A DNA stretch of 64,000 nt from Arthrinium phaeospermum (GCA_006503535.1 QYRS01000003.1:1178001-1242000), one strand, 5' to 3'; positions 46,121-57,725 are shown, counted from the stretch's first letter. Numbers and translations are program-made. Notes: generated from the sequence alone by a model not told the origin.

Positions 46121-47534
46121 TTTTTCTGATAGGGGAGCGCTGGAAGTAGAGCCGGACCGAGGCGATCGGGGAGGGTCGAGAAGGGGGGAGATGGAGGGGT
46201 GGAAGAGTCGAGAGGGTGGGAATAAGATCTGTTGTAGAATGGGAATGAGCAAAGAAGAGAGGAGGAAGGGAGAAAGGTTCGAAGCTCCGAGTCTGGAGGT
46301 TTGCCCAGGTCTTTACTTTCGCTCTTATTTGTTCGCGAATAGCTTTCCAAGCCCAGGACAGGGAACAGGTTGCGACAAGAAACCCACCCAGCAATTGGGG
46401 CCTGCCAGTGGCTGCGGAACTGGTTTTCAGTGGACCCGACGCACAACCACGAGGCAGCGAGGGCGCCCGTTAGCGGCCTTCGGTCGCCTGGAGCTCGGCT
46501 AATCTTTGGAATCTGCTTGGCTTACTGTCACTGACAGGTACCTGGAGTGAGTGATTTGACGGCACTGCATCATCTCTTGGGGGAGGTTCAACAACTTCCC
46601 TTGAGCCGCTGCAGGAAGGGCGAGGATCGTCGAGAACACAAGCACAACCAACGGCTTCCCCCCTTTCGGCCTATTTTAAGGTATCACGTCTGATTTGGAC
46701 AGTTCATATCAGACCATCACATCAAGCCTCGAGGTCCACTGGTAGCCCATTCTAACTTGCTTCCCACGTACGGATTCGGCATTACTGTGGACTATACGTT
46801 ACATAATTGTTTTCTGGAATCTCAGCGGTTGGACGTTCAAGCTTTAAAACCGAGATCTCCGGTATTTGATGGATTGAACAGATATGTTATTGGTGTTTCC
46901 AAAACAAGAAATAATATGATCGATCATTTTGAATCAACGAGTGATACCTACCTACCTAATATACATACAGCCATGGCCACGAGTATTTCTAATGTAGCCT
47001 GTTCCCGCAGACACATCCCATACATGGCATAGACAAGATGTGAGTAGAGATGCATGCATGTGCAGCGAGCCGCGGTCATTCCTAAAATTCCCCTTCGTCC
47101 CTGTCGGCCGGTAACGACGGAGTTTCATGTGAGCTTGCCAATCATGTATTTCTTGGATCTTACACAAGATGGACGGGGATAGTATGGCCGAGGTGGGGGA
47201 TGGCAGCTATCAGCCACCACAGCCACATTGTCCGATGAGGCGGAAGCTTCTTTCCCTGAGCTTCCGCCCGTTGGTGGGGGCAGTCTTCGGGTACGTACCT
47301 CGAGCTTAGGCAAGGCAGCCTCACCACTACGCAGCACTCCGTACAAGCTGTGGTGTGCACTGAGCTGGCCCATCATCAATCGGATCATATCCTCAGCCTT
47401 CTCATCCAGCCAGCGCCAGTCCAAACCACCACCTACCACATCTCCCATCCTCTACAATTCCATCATTACGTCCGCTTCTTGCTGAACCCTTCGACCCAGC
47501 GGGGTATTAGAACACATACGGACGGATCGCCACG
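46121..47534. other. Intergenic, 1.4 kb, divergent adk1 / rpn8 promoters
   Basis: Both genes start outward from here. CT/GA-rich stretches lie just upstream of adk1 (about 46165-46280). I looked for the proteasome box GGTGGCAAA and did not see it. No gene is supported. Confidence 0.45.
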
Positions 47535-48730
47535 ATGCCCGCCACCACCGCCGAGACTCTCTCGTTTGTCTCGAGAAACGTCACCGTCGCCCCCCTCGTC
47601 CTTCTTTCCGTCGTCGATCACTACAACAGAGCGGCCAAGGGCACACGGAAGCGAGTTGTCGGCGTACTGCTCGGACAGAACGATGGGAAGAATGTCAGAG
47701 TCTCCAACAGTTTCGCAGGTACGGACAATGCAGCCCACCAGGTCTTCTCGCGAACGGACAGCCAGGTCGCACTTTTGGGGACAACCCGAAGCTAACATGC
47801 AATTGTCCCACAGTGCCGTTCGAGGAAGACAACGATGACCCTTCAGTATGGTTCCTCGACCACAACTACGTCGAGAACATGAACGACATGTTCAAGAAGG
47901 TCAACGCCCGGGAGAAGTTAATAGGATGGTACCATTCCGGCCCGAAGCTGCGCGCATCGGATCTCGAGATCAATGAGCTGTTCAAGCGCTACACACCGAA
48001 TCCGTTACTCGTTATCATCGACGTTCAGCCCAAGGAGTCCGGCGTACCAACGGATGCCTACTTTGCGGTGGAAGAGATCAAGGACGTAAGTAGAGCACAC
48101 ATTCTACCGCCTACGGACCCAAAAGCTAACAAGAACCAGGATGGCACAACCACCTCCAAGACCTTTGTCCACACACCATCGACCATTGAGGCCGAAGAAG
48201 CAGAGGAGATTGGTGTAGAGCACCTGCTTCGCGATATCCGCGATGTTGCTATCGGCACCCTCTCTACCCGAATCACGAACCAGCTGCAATCGCTACAAGG
48301 CCTTCACCTGCGACTGCGCGAGATCCAGACCTACCTCCAGAAAGTGCAGGACGGACAATTACCCGTCAACCACGCCGTGTTGGGCAACCTGCAGGACATC
48401 TTCAACCTTCTGCCGAACCTCTCAACACCCAAGCCTACTGCTGATGGCAAGCCCGGCAATGCTAGTGAACTGTCGCATGCCATGAGCGTCAAGACCAACG
48501 ACCAGCTGCTGGCCATCTACCTTAGTAGTCTGATTCGCGCCATCACTGCCTTCCACGACTTGATCGAGAACAAGATCCAGAACCGTCAGCAACAAGAGGA
48601 GAAGGAGGCCAAGAAGGAGGAGGCCGCGGCAGCAGCCAAGGAGGGCGACAAGGACAAGAAGGAGGGCGGTGCCAACGGCGTGAACGGGGAGACGACAGAG
48701 AAGAGCGGCGAGAAGGAGAAGAAGAAATGA
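47535..48730 (+). CDS. rpn8: 26S proteasome lid subunit Rpn8
   Basis: Three exons: 47535-47718, 47814-48085, 48140-48730 (348 aa). The MPN domain spans residues about 10-145: [61 protein letters not shown]. The WYHSGPK block has Gly where the catalytic JAMM partner Rpn11 has the second His, as expected for the inactive Rpn8 half of the Rpn8-Rpn11 dimer. The helical C-terminal part ([38 protein letters not shown]) inserts into the lid helical bundle. The C-terminus is a Lys/Glu/Ala-rich tail. Intron 2 is 54 nt, a stop-free multiple of three with an excellent branch site (AGCTAACAAG); reading through it adds 18 residues and is not the expected form. Confidence 0.97.
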
Positions 48731-49075
48731 GCACCATGACAAGTGATGCGTTACGGCGTTCTGGTAATGCATTCTGAGATGGCATTATGTATAATAGCCT
48801 GAGACTAGACGATATGGACAGTCCGGTTCAGGTACGTTAGGCTAAAATGGATAGAACTTGGCCATGATTACGATAAGTTCGCATATCCGCATATCGAATG
48901 CATGATGCTATCTACTTGTGATGTTATGGGCGGACAGATCACGCTCTTGAACCCCAAAAACACCAACAGGCGTACGGTACCAACGAATAATATCCTTAAC
49001 TCCATTTCCCGTCCCAGGGGTATCTCAAGTTCTGCGTTTCGCAACCATCGTACGTAGCAAATTTGGGTCCGGGTT
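48731..49075. other. Intergenic, 345 bp, between convergent rpn8 and SWIM genes
   Basis: 3' flanks only. No gene, no recognisable RNA structure. Confidence 0.5.
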
Positions 49076-49933
49076 CTAGATACCGGCCACCAGACCGGCA
49101 GCCTCCTCCTTCCCAGCCTGCCTCTCCGCGACGTAGCCACCCATGACGTCCTGCCACCTCTCCGCCAGCACACACGCGAGGAGATGCTTGCAACACGGGA
49201 CTCCACCGGTGCCTACTACGACCCCATCGCCTCCGTCCCCAAGGACCAGGCCATCCCGACTCATGCTACCAAAGTCCCAGACATCATCATCCCCCGTTTC
49301 GTCGTCTTGCTCTTGCTGCCGCGTTTTGTCTGGATACCGTCCACGGGGGGCATCGTCGCGGCGGCGAAACGACGATGAACAGGAAGGGTGTATGCGGTAG
49401 ACTGGCGCGTCGCCCTCGGCGGGGAAGGCCGAAAACGCAAAGGCGGCGCAGCTGCAGTTCCACGCCCGGGTTTGGACGACGTAGGTCGGGCCGGCTCCTC
49501 CCCCGCCTCCTTCGGCCAGGGCTTCGACGGCTCGTCGGCCGCGGCGCGAGGGCTGCTGGGCGGAGCGGACGAGGTAGAAGAAGTTTGGTGGCTGGAGCGT
49601 CGCCTTGTCCTCTTCTGGTAGGTCTGCGTCTTCTGATGCTTCTCCTATGTGGTCGCCCTGCGGATCTGCTGGAACCGCAGAGGCAGCAACATCGACCGGG
49701 ATGATGCGGGTCACGAGGCGCCGGTCCAGCAGGTCTAGGGCCGGGAGGAGGACATTGGGGTAGAGGGTGTGGAGTGTAGCCAGGAGAGGCCTGGCTTGGG
49801 GAGGGAGGGATTTGAGGGGGTTTGGGGACGGGACTAGTTGGGGCCCTGATGTTGGTGTTGCTGGGGAGAAGCTGGATAGGGTATTGATGAGGGACGTGAG
49901 AATGGCCCTTGGCGTTGGGAGCGTGTCGGCCAT
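49076..49933 (-). CDS. SWIM zinc-finger protein
   Basis: Single exon, 285 aa, ATG at 49933. The C-terminal half carries a SWIM motif: CSC at residues 160-162 and CKH at 248-250 (PCCKHLLACVLAERW). The spacing between the CxC and CxH halves is about 85 residues, far more than usual, because of an Asp/Gly/Arg-rich insertion. The N-terminus (AILTSLINTLSSFS, ARPLLATLHTLYPNVLLPALDLLDR) looks helical. SWIM proteins of this size in fungi include Shu2/Sws1, which work with Rad51 paralogues in homologous recombination; this is a plausible but unproven assignment. The region is very GC-rich and several overlapping frames on the plus strand are shadows. Confidence 0.8.
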   Translation of the reverse strand: MADTLPTPRAILTSLINTLSSFSPATPTSGPQLVPSPNPLKSLPPQARPLLATLHTLYPNVLLPALDLLDRRLVTRIIPVDVAASAVPADPQGDHIGEASEDADLPEEDKATLQPPNFFYLVRSAQQPSRRGRRAVEALAEGGGGGAGPTYVVQTRAWNCSCAAFAFSAFPAEGDAPVYRIHPSCSSSFRRRDDAPRGRYPDKTRQQEQDDETGDDDVWDFGSMSRDGLVLGDGGDGVVVGTGGVPCCKHLLACVLAERWQDVMGGYVAERQAGKEEAAGLVAGI

Positions 49934-50260
49934 GGGTTTTCTTCAGATTGACGGCGAGCTTGCCCGGATGACTCGAAATCAGTATGATGAGATGCAGGCG
50001 ATGAGCCGACTCGATTCGTATATTTGCAGGGGAAGCCTGCGCTCCGCGAAATCACTTATTCGATGTTCTTTCGGAGTTCAAATGGAAGGGGTGATAGAGG
50101 TACAGAGATATGCCCCACTAATGCCCGCCATAATTGATGACGATAGGCCGCATCTCTCCTAAACTCCCAGCAGTCAAGCAACTTCATACAAACCATCAAC
50201 TGCTCAGCCATATGTACAATAAACCCCCTATTCATCCCGACAGCCAGGTAACCAATACCT
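49934..50260. other. Intergenic, 327 bp
   Basis: Promoter of the SWIM gene (minus strand) and 3' flank of the next gene. Nothing else seen. Confidence 0.45.
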
Positions 50261-51201
50261 TCAACCCCCATATGCCCATTTTTTCTGACGAGGGGTAAGC
50301 TGTATCTCCATACCCATCATGTAAAAGACCGAAAGGAGGAGGCCGAACCACGCGAGCCAGAAGGCCGGGGTACGACATGCGTCGCGCCATATCATACCGG
50401 TGTCTGGCTGAAATAATCTGTAGAGGCATCGTATGTAAGTCAAGTGCATAGCAACACCTTGTTGGGCGGCTCTCTCGCATCCTTCATGTTTTCGCGGTAG
50501 ATCGCTTGTATCCATCTGCAGCACACGCCCGTCTTCCATGCACTTCGAGCAGCATACCCTTGATAGATGGCAGGCAAGAAAACTTACATCTGCGCAATGA
50601 AGGCGAGGAACGCCGCAGACCAGAGCCCGCCGACAAAAAGCCTTTGCCCCGTGACCGGTTTCAGTATGAAGGGCCCTTCTTCTTGCAAAGCGTCCGGCGC
50701 CGACGACGTGGTGTCCGATTTGTTGTTGTCGAGCTCATCATCCTTGCTCCCGTTCGCCTTAGGGGAGTCTCGTTTCTGGCCCCTGTTTCCTCCTTCCCTC
50801 TCGGCGATTTGCTGATCCTCCTCTTCTTCCTCCTCGTCGCCGCTGCTACTGTGCGCTTCATCTTCCGCGTCGCTCCTGCCGCTGTGCTCTTCCTCTTGGG
50901 GATGCTGGCCTTTCTGGGAGGCCGGCGTGCCCGGGGGATTGACGCTCGACGACGCGGTCGACACGTTGCGGCTGTGCCGCTCCTGCTCGGCTCGCTCCTT
51001 CTGCTCCTTCTGCCCCTGCTTCTTGCGGCGGTCCTTCTTGTTGCGACCCATGTTCGACGGTGTCGTGGCGTCGTTGGGATCTTGAGAAGCGGGCTGCTGA
51101 GATGACGACGACGGCTCTCTGGCAGTAGAAGTTGGAGTAGCAGCAGCAGTGGCAAGATCGCGGTTGGAGCGCCGCGAGCGCTTGCCCCGTCGTTGCGCCA
51201 T
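50261..51201 (-). CDS. Unrecognised protein with two predicted membrane segments
   Basis: Three exons: 51201-50588, 50515-50458, 50407-50261 (272 aa). The first 140 residues are of low complexity: a basic start (MAQRRGKRSRRSNRD), Ser/Pro/Gln, a Lys-rich stretch and an acidic stretch (SSSGDEEEEEEDQQ). Then RLFVGGLWSAAFLAFIAQIW forms a hydrophobic segment across the first splice, followed by a short charged loop, RDACRTPAFWLAWFGLLL and a second hydrophobic stretch, ending KKWAYGG. This suggests a hairpin membrane protein with a long disordered cytosolic N-terminus. I do not recognise the family. The 50-nt second intron (acceptor TTTCAG) is short; the alternative acceptor 10 bp upstream would shift the frame and lose the second membrane segment. 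Confidence 0.7.
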
Positions 51202-52056
51202 CTGCCGGGACTCGGATGTCAAGTCAGGAAAAAGCAGGCGTGATGCTTCTTGGGACGGTCCTTCCCTCTGGTTCCAATGACTATCCCACGGGTGCCTGTT
51301 CCGTCGTTCTCCTTCCTTGACAAAGTGCTTGCCTGTTATTCACACAAGGAAATCGCCCAATAATGGCACCAGAACCTTCGCGATGCGATGCCCTAGTAGT
51401 ATCGATATCCCGGGTATCTGTCTTGTCATGGATACGTTTTGGATCGTTGACTGACTTGAATCGAGGCACCTTGAATGCCCTTCACAGTCATAGGGTGAGA
51501 TAGCTTCGATTCCATTTGTTGTTGTCTACGCTTTCTTGCTACAAAGTACTTTTTTAGTCTTCAAAGAAAATGCTCATTGTTGCTCAATGGCTACGTGAGC
51601 CCAAACCAGCTTTGGAACCATATGCCGTCCGTATCTGACCGCCATGGCTAAGGAAGTTGGCAATCTACTGAACTCAAGCATCGTGTGTTGGTTTGTGCAG
51701 AGAGTTGAAGTTCGTATTGTAAAGAAAGGTTAAGCCAGCGCTCCGTAATCAGTGCTGATCTATGTCCACTAAAAAGGGGGTAAGGCGTAAAATGGGGTTC
51801 AGTGGTCAGCGAGCGACCTTTGACCTCCCACGTTCAAGAGAGTGGCCAACGTACTCGGAATATACGATGCAATGCCTACAGTCTCACCAAAGTGCTTCAA
51901 CCCATAGTATAGTAAGTGATTAATCTAAGTGTTTTTTTCTTATATTGCAGAGTGTGAACCTTGGGATATCTCTATGTAACATTTGAATCTTCAAGTATTT
52001 TTGTGGCCCCCAGGCTGTGCCTCCATCTTTGGTTTGGTACACATTAATATTCCAGA
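51202..52056. other. Intergenic, 0.85 kb
   Basis: Promoter side of the membrane-protein gene and 3' flank of coproporphyrinogen oxidase. No gene is supported. Confidence 0.4.
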
Positions 52057-53312
52057 TTACACCCACTCCTTCGGCTCCCGCAGCACCTCGAGCAACCGCG
52101 ACTCCCGGCTCTTCGGCTCAGGCTCGTGCATGTACGCCCACTGCGCCGTCCGGGGCAGGCTGATCAGGATGCTCTCCACCCGCGAGCCCGGCGTGTTCAG
52201 GCCGAAGGCGGTGCCTCGGTCGTGGACCAGGTTGAACTCCACGTAGCGCCCGCGGCGAATCTGCTGCCACTCCTTCTCCTTGGCCGTGAAGGGCGCGTCC
52301 TTGCGCTTCTCGAGAATGGGCAGGTACGACGGCAGGAAACTGTCCAGCACCGACCGCACAAAGGCAAAGCCGTTCTGTGTGTCCACGACGTCCTCGTCCA
52401 GGTCGTCAAAGAAGATGCCGCCGATTCCACGGCGCTCTCCTCGGTGCTTGTTGTTGAAGTAGTCGTCACACCAGGCCTTGTATCGGGGGTAGTACTCCTT
52501 GTCGTGCTTGTCGCACGCTTCCTTCAATGTGCGGTGGAAGTGGACGGCGTCCTCGTCGAACAGGTAGCTCGGGGTCAAGTCGCTGCCTCCGCCAAACCAG
52601 GCGGCCTGCGGTGTTCCGTCGGGGTTCATGGTCTCGAAATACCGGCAGTTCATGTGCACGGTCGGGGCCATGGGGTTGTGGGGGTGCAGGACCAGACTCA
52701 GGCCGAGCGCGTAAAAGTCGAGGTTGTCTACGTCCTTGACGTTCTTGTGGTTTTGGCGCATTGCCGCGATGCCGCCCTTCGTCAGAGTGCCGTACACGAC
52801 ACTGATATTCACACCGGCCTTCTCGAAGACATTGCCATCTTGCAGAACACAAGAGGTGCCGCCTCCACCGTTGGGCCGTTTCCACTCGTCTTGCTTGAAG
52901 CGGTTGCCGTCGATCTGTTCTAAAGCGAAGACAATATCCTTCTGCTTCTGTCGGATGGCCTCTTCCATGCGAAGGCGCATGGGTGAGTGCTCGTTGATGC
53001 CCTCCTCCTTCTTTAACCGCTCGTCGAGGTCGGCGAGGGTGCGCGCCTCGAACTTCATGGGATCTTGGTAGGCCTGTGGATAGAGGGAGTTGGGTCAGCC
53101 ATTGGCTCTTCCAGGACGGCCCAATTGGGAGGGAAGAAGCTTCTTACCATTTGGTAGGCGAGTACAGACAAGGTGACAGCTCCGACAGTAGCGAAATGGA
53201 CAGCGCGGGAGGGCGTTTTCTTTGCGTTCGAGCTGAAGAACCGTCGAGGCAATCGTGGGACAGCGACGGCCGGCCGCAGCCTTAAGAAGGTTGAACCACC
53301 CCGCCGGGACAT
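52057..53312 (-). CDS. hem13: Coproporphyrinogen III oxidase (aerobic)
   Basis: Two exons: 53312-53148 and 53073-52057 (393 aa), joined over a 74-nt intron. Converts coproporphyrinogen III to protoporphyrinogen IX with O2 in haem synthesis. Diagnostic blocks: [61 protein letters not shown] (substrate and catalytic region), [35 protein letters not shown] and the C-terminal REPKEWV. The first exon encodes an Arg-rich presequence ([18 protein letters not shown]) and a hydrophobic segment ([16 protein letters not shown]), pointing to the mitochondrial intermembrane space or inner membrane; the yeast enzyme lacks this extension. Strong conservation and normal length; no defects. Confidence 0.97.
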
Positions 53313-54634
53313 GGCTCCGATCAAATGACTGAGCTGAGCTGGGTTACAAGGAATACAAGGAAATTGGCACGAACGATAATGAGTACACAAAGGAACGACG
53401 GGAGGAAGTCGGGCGAGAAGGGTCTTGTCGCCCGATCATTGCACAAGAATCGAATGTTAGTCAGGTGTTTGGCCTGTCTGGGGGGGCAGCCCTTGGCAAA
53501 TTGATGGACGGAAAGCTTCGCTGGCTAATTGAAGGCTAGTACCGCTGTACCTGTCCCAGCAATTAAGCCAGCGAGGCCAGCAAACGTAGCGGCCGGGGCC
53601 ACCCCCCACCTGGCCACTAGAGACTAGCCGACCACTAACCTGGATCCCATTAGTGCGAGCGTGCTGACCGTCGGCAATTCACCAGCGCCTAATTGGCCCG
53701 CGCTGCTGGAATCCAGGGCCTTTCTGGACGCCTTAAACAGGACATAGTCAGCAGATATCACCTGGATCGTCATGACCTCTTTCTCTTCTGAGCGGCGCCC
53801 CGACCGACTATTCGCACGCTCGATTACTTGTACCTGTCATTGCCAGATCGATCAAACTTGTTGAGAACGCCCAGCTTCCCGATCCAGCGTTGTCGTCAGC
53901 TGTATCGTCCGTTTGCGGCGCGCTTGTTACTAAACTGGTGTGTGCCGCAGCAGGGAATGGGCAAAACTTGCCCCGGACAAGTCGCCAACGCGGCAAGTTA
54001 CCTCGGAAGCCCAGGATAACCCCGTCGGCATTACTGGAGATCGGCCCCTTTGCTTCCCTTTGCTCGCAAGAGCACGAACCACTACAGTCAGACAATCCTG
54101 TCATAAACAGAGCATTTCCCCAACTGTCAGACGCTTTGCTGAGCCTCGAGGGAGAAGGGCTCTGCTGAACATGATGTGATAGCTGAGCCCGTGAGTAAGA
54201 TGTATTGATGTATATGATGGTCGCATTCGATCGATCGGATCGCACCCGCCCATCCCCTAAACGGCCGCGGCAGCTTTTCCCCCTCGTTGCTCTCAACTCT
54301 TGCTTTCTACGCATTCTGCCAATGCTGTTTCATCGCGATAGACTCTGTGAAATTTTTCGAGACAGCGATATATTATCTTTTATGTAATTGACTGCCTGCA
54401 TTATGTATGCAAGAGCGTTGATTGGTTGGACTTGTCGCGAGAACGACATCATTGCCCTGAAGTCGGGGACCTTGATGGGCAGCCAGGGGCAAAGCTGCAC
54501 ACGATATGACCTTGTATGTTTCCCGTATAAATAGAATGGCAAAAATGGTGTTCGAGTGTTCTACAGGATGCAGATGATTCCAGATCCTCGGTGACTAGCT
54601 ACGATTTTCCCCTGAGAAATTTCTCCAAGTAACA
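53313..54634. other. Intergenic, 1.3 kb, divergent hem13 / COG0523 GTPase promoters
   Basis: No gene is supported. A long minus-strand frame (53808-54314) has no domain signature. Several CCAAT/ATTGG strings are present but I assign no factor. Confidence 0.4.
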
Positions 54635-56521
54635 ATGGCACAAGCAAAGCGTAAGAACGGCGGCCAGCCCGAGGCAACTTCAGAAGGCAAGAAGACAAAG
54701 GGATCGACTAAAGCTACAGCGACCCTGAAGAAAGCTGCTCCCACAAAGCCCCTTCCAGTGACCCTGCTGTCTGGCTTTCTCGGCAGTGGGAAGACCACGC
54801 TGCTCAACCATATCTTGAAGGGTGATCACGGCCTTCGGATCGCCGTCATCGTGAACGACATCGGAGCGTAAGTCAACTGAAGCCCCTGACGACGTCACAA
54901 GCCAAGCATCATACTAATACACAGCGACTCTCTAGCATCAATGTCGACGCGAAGCTCATCAAGCAGTCGAACCACCGACTGACCAAGACCGAAGAAAAGG
55001 TCATTGCCCTCCAGAATGGCTGCATCTGCTGCACCCTGCGCGGCGACCTGCTCGAAGAACTCGTCCACCTCGCCGAGCTAGACCAGTTCGACTACATCGT
55101 GATCGAGAGTAGCGGTATCAGCGAGCCGGAGCAGGTCGCCGAGACGTTCGATGAACAGTTCTCGGAGACCATGCGCGCCATCGACCAAGACGCCGACGGC
55201 GTCGATCAGGAGCTCGACGACGACATGCGCGAGGTGCTGCGCCGCATCGTCGACGCCGGTGGGCTGGACAAGTTCGCTGTCCTTGATACTGCTGTCACTG
55301 TCATTGACGCCTTTACTATCATGGGCGACTTCAACACGGACCAGCTCATCGCTGACACCCGCAAGGACGTCGTGCCCGACGAGGACGAGCGTACGGTGTC
55401 GGACCTGATGGTCGACCAGATCGAGTTCGCCAACGTCATCATCCTGAACAAGACGGACATAGTGACCAGCAAGGAGCTTGCCTCGGTTCGGTCCCTCATA
55501 TCGAGGTTGAACCGTCGCGCCACGGTCTATGAGACTAGCCTCAAGCGTGCTGAGTTTGATGTCAAGAGCATCCTCAACACCGAGATGTTCAATCTTGAAG
55601 ATGCAAAGGTTCGAAAGACCTGGCTGGAGGACTTACATCATATGACCATACAACAGGTAAGCAAGCCCTCCCCTTACATCGAAGACATGGTATCACGATG
55701 TTAACAGATTGCCGCAGATCAATGGGCGTAATAAGATTACCCCGAAACCTGAAACGGAAGAGTACAACGTCCGCAACTTCATCTACCAGAGACGCCGGCC
55801 CTTCCACCCGCAAAGGCTATGGAAGCTCATCTACGACAAGTTCATCGTGCAGCAGCAGGACGACGAGGATGAGCCGTCCAGCAGCGCCGGGGATGACGAA
55901 GACGGCGACTCAGCCGACATCGGCAGCGACAAGGAGTCTGATGGAACCTCCGGCGACGATGAAGAAGATGAGGAGGATCTGAACCCTCCCTCTAACCAGG
56001 AGATCCTGGCCAACAAGAGCAACCACTCCCTACTCGCCCGCCTGTTCCGCTCCAAGGGCACCTTCTTCCTCGCCACGCGCCCCAGCTACCAGGGCCAGTG
56101 GTCGCAGGCGGGCGCCATGCTGGCGCTGACGGGCGGGGACCCCTGGTTCTGCACCCTGCCGTTCGACGAGTGGACGTCGGGCGACGACGAGATCGACGCC
56201 ATGATCTGGCACGACATTAAGGGAGGCGATGACGACGATCAGGATGGTGCTGGAAGCAGCAGCAGCAGTTGGGGCGACCGGAGGCAGGAGATAGTGTTCA
56301 TCGGCGAGGACCTGGATATCGAGGGTCTGCAGGCGCTGCTCGATGGGTGCTTGCTCGACGATGCCGAGTTCGCCGCGTGGGAGGCCGTTATGAAGATGGC
56401 GCCGCTCAGCGATGAGGGTAAGACAGAGGCGCTGCAGAAGGTTTTTAGTGATGGGTTTGCGGATTGGGCTTACGACAACGATGGGCATGAGCATGGGCAT
56501 GAGGTTGATCACGAGCATTGA
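54635..56521 (+). CDS. COG0523 (CobW/ZNG1-type) metallochaperone GTPase
   Basis: Three exons: 54635-54867, 54936-55656, 55718-56521 (585 aa). The G1 P-loop GFLGSGKTT is at residues 47-55; the metal-binding CxCC motif lies in [12 protein letters not shown] (Cys 107, 109, 110); Walker B is [11 protein letters not shown]; the G4 motif is NKTD. The C-terminal CobW_C domain starts around [16 protein letters not shown] and continues after a long acidic insertion (about 40 Asp/Glu/Ser residues) with [12 protein letters not shown] and GDPWF. The protein ends with a His-rich tail, [11 protein letters not shown]. Members deliver zinc or other metals to target proteins in a GTP-dependent way; the fungal/animal ZNG1 branch serves methionine aminopeptidase. 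Which client this one has is not shown. The His tail and acidic loop are likely metal-buffering elements (inference). Confidence 0.93.
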
Positions 56522-56708
56522 TATGGTGGGCATCATAATAAATACGCATTATTTCCTTTGCATTTATATATGCTTTGTCTCGCGTGTAGTGTGCCAGCGA
56601 ATGTGAATATTATACTATCCTTTATGCAGCATCGTCCATTCCCTATTTGTACAGCTCATCGTTCGTACATTTTCAGCGCGTGCAATTTGCCAGCTGGGAG
56701 CCTAGTCT

Positions 56709-57725
56709 TTAGTCGTCGAGATCCATCTGATCCTGCTCTTTCAGCCCAAGGCTGGCAGCCAGATCGCCCATCTCGGCGTCGTTCTCTCCCATATTGGCGC
56801 CGCCAGTCTCGTTACCAGCGTCCTCCTGCCCCTCCACAAAGTTCTCCTCCCAATCCTCATAATCATGGGCCTCGTCGCCCGAGTCGTCGTCGGCAGCCTC
56901 GCGCCAGGGATACTTCTCGTCGTCTCCCGACGCCTCCTCGCGGCCGTCCAAGAATTCCTTGTAGTAGGGGCCCACGTCTCCCGAGTGCTGGACGGAGCCG
57001 TTCTCGACTTGGCCCTGGCTCTCGACGGTGGCAGCAAGGCGAGCCTTCATGAAGGCGGTAAACTCCCAGTCGATGAACACCTTGTTATCGCCTGAGCCCT
57101 GAAACTCGTGGCTGGTGAGAGGGAGGGGTAAGTACTCGTTACGGACGCGCATCGCCTTGGCCCGAACGCCCATGATCTCCTGCAATCTGGCGGGGATTTG
57201 CTCGTGGGGCGGTTTGTCCTCGTACTCATCGCGACCGTAGGCGACGTTGTACTCGGCGCTGAAGGAATCAAGGAACTTGTCGACAGCCTCGGACATGGAG
57301 GTGCCGGCCGAATTCTCGCTCTTGCGCTGGAACTCCTTGAAGATGTTGCGGGCATGAATAGCTCGCAGGGTGAACTCGAAGAAAGCGTCATTGGGGATGG
57401 TGGAGGCCCAGCCGTACATGGCCTTGATGCCCGACCAGAACTGCATGGGGTGCATGTCGCGGCAGTGCTTCACGTTGTCGGCGGCGGCGTTCCAGAGCGT
57501 GGCGAACATGTCGCTGATGGTATCCTTGCGGAGGTTGGCGATACCCTCCTCGCCGCGTCGAGAGGCCTGGACGAGACCTTTGACAAGCGGCTTGGTGTAC
57601 TTGGCGGAGAGGAGTGAGTGATAAATGTAGGCATCATGCTCTTTACTCTCCACTCGCTTCGTCTGCCAACGCATGCCGCTCTCGAAGCCCATATAGAGCA
57701 AATCTCTCAATTTCGGAAGGCCCAT
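56709..57725 (-). CDS. Conserved-looking hypothetical protein, 338 aa
   Basis: Single exon from ATG 57725; the frame is open further upstream but that part reads like untranslated leader (Pro/Leu-rich, no start context). The product starts MGLPKLRDLLYMGFESGMRW, is mainly helical (YTKPLVKGLVQASRRGEEGI, DMFATLWNAAADNVKHC, FWSGIKAMYGWAS), includes LPLPLTSHEFQG and FIDWEFTAFMKARL, and ends in an acidic, disordered tail (DYEDWEENFVEGQED ... DQMDLDD). No signal peptide or membrane segment. Codon use is that of a well-expressed gene. I do not recognise the family and give no function. It lies tail to tail with the COG0523 GTPase gene (188 bp apart). Confidence 0.82.
   Translation of the reverse strand: MGLPKLRDLLYMGFESGMRWQTKRVESKEHDAYIYHSLLSAKYTKPLVKGLVQASRRGEEGIANLRKDTISDMFATLWNAAADNVKHCRDMHPMQFWSGIKAMYGWASTIPNDAFFEFTLRAIHARNIFKEFQRKSENSAGTSMSEAVDKFLDSFSAEYNVAYGRDEYEDKPPHEQIPARLQEIMGVRAKAMRVRNEYLPLPLTSHEFQGSGDNKVFIDWEFTAFMKARLAATVESQGQVENGSVQHSGDVGPYYKEFLDGREEASGDDEKYPWREAADDDSGDEAHDYEDWEENFVEGQEDAGNETGGANMGENDAEMGDLAASLGLKEQDQMDLDD

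Noticed and set aside
52126..52923. 265-codon plus-strand frame over hem13
   Set aside because: Antisense shadow of the strongly conserved hem13 exon.
53808..54314. 168-codon minus-strand ORF between hem13 and the GTPase gene
   Set aside because: Low-complexity polar product, no motif, lies in a divergent promoter region.
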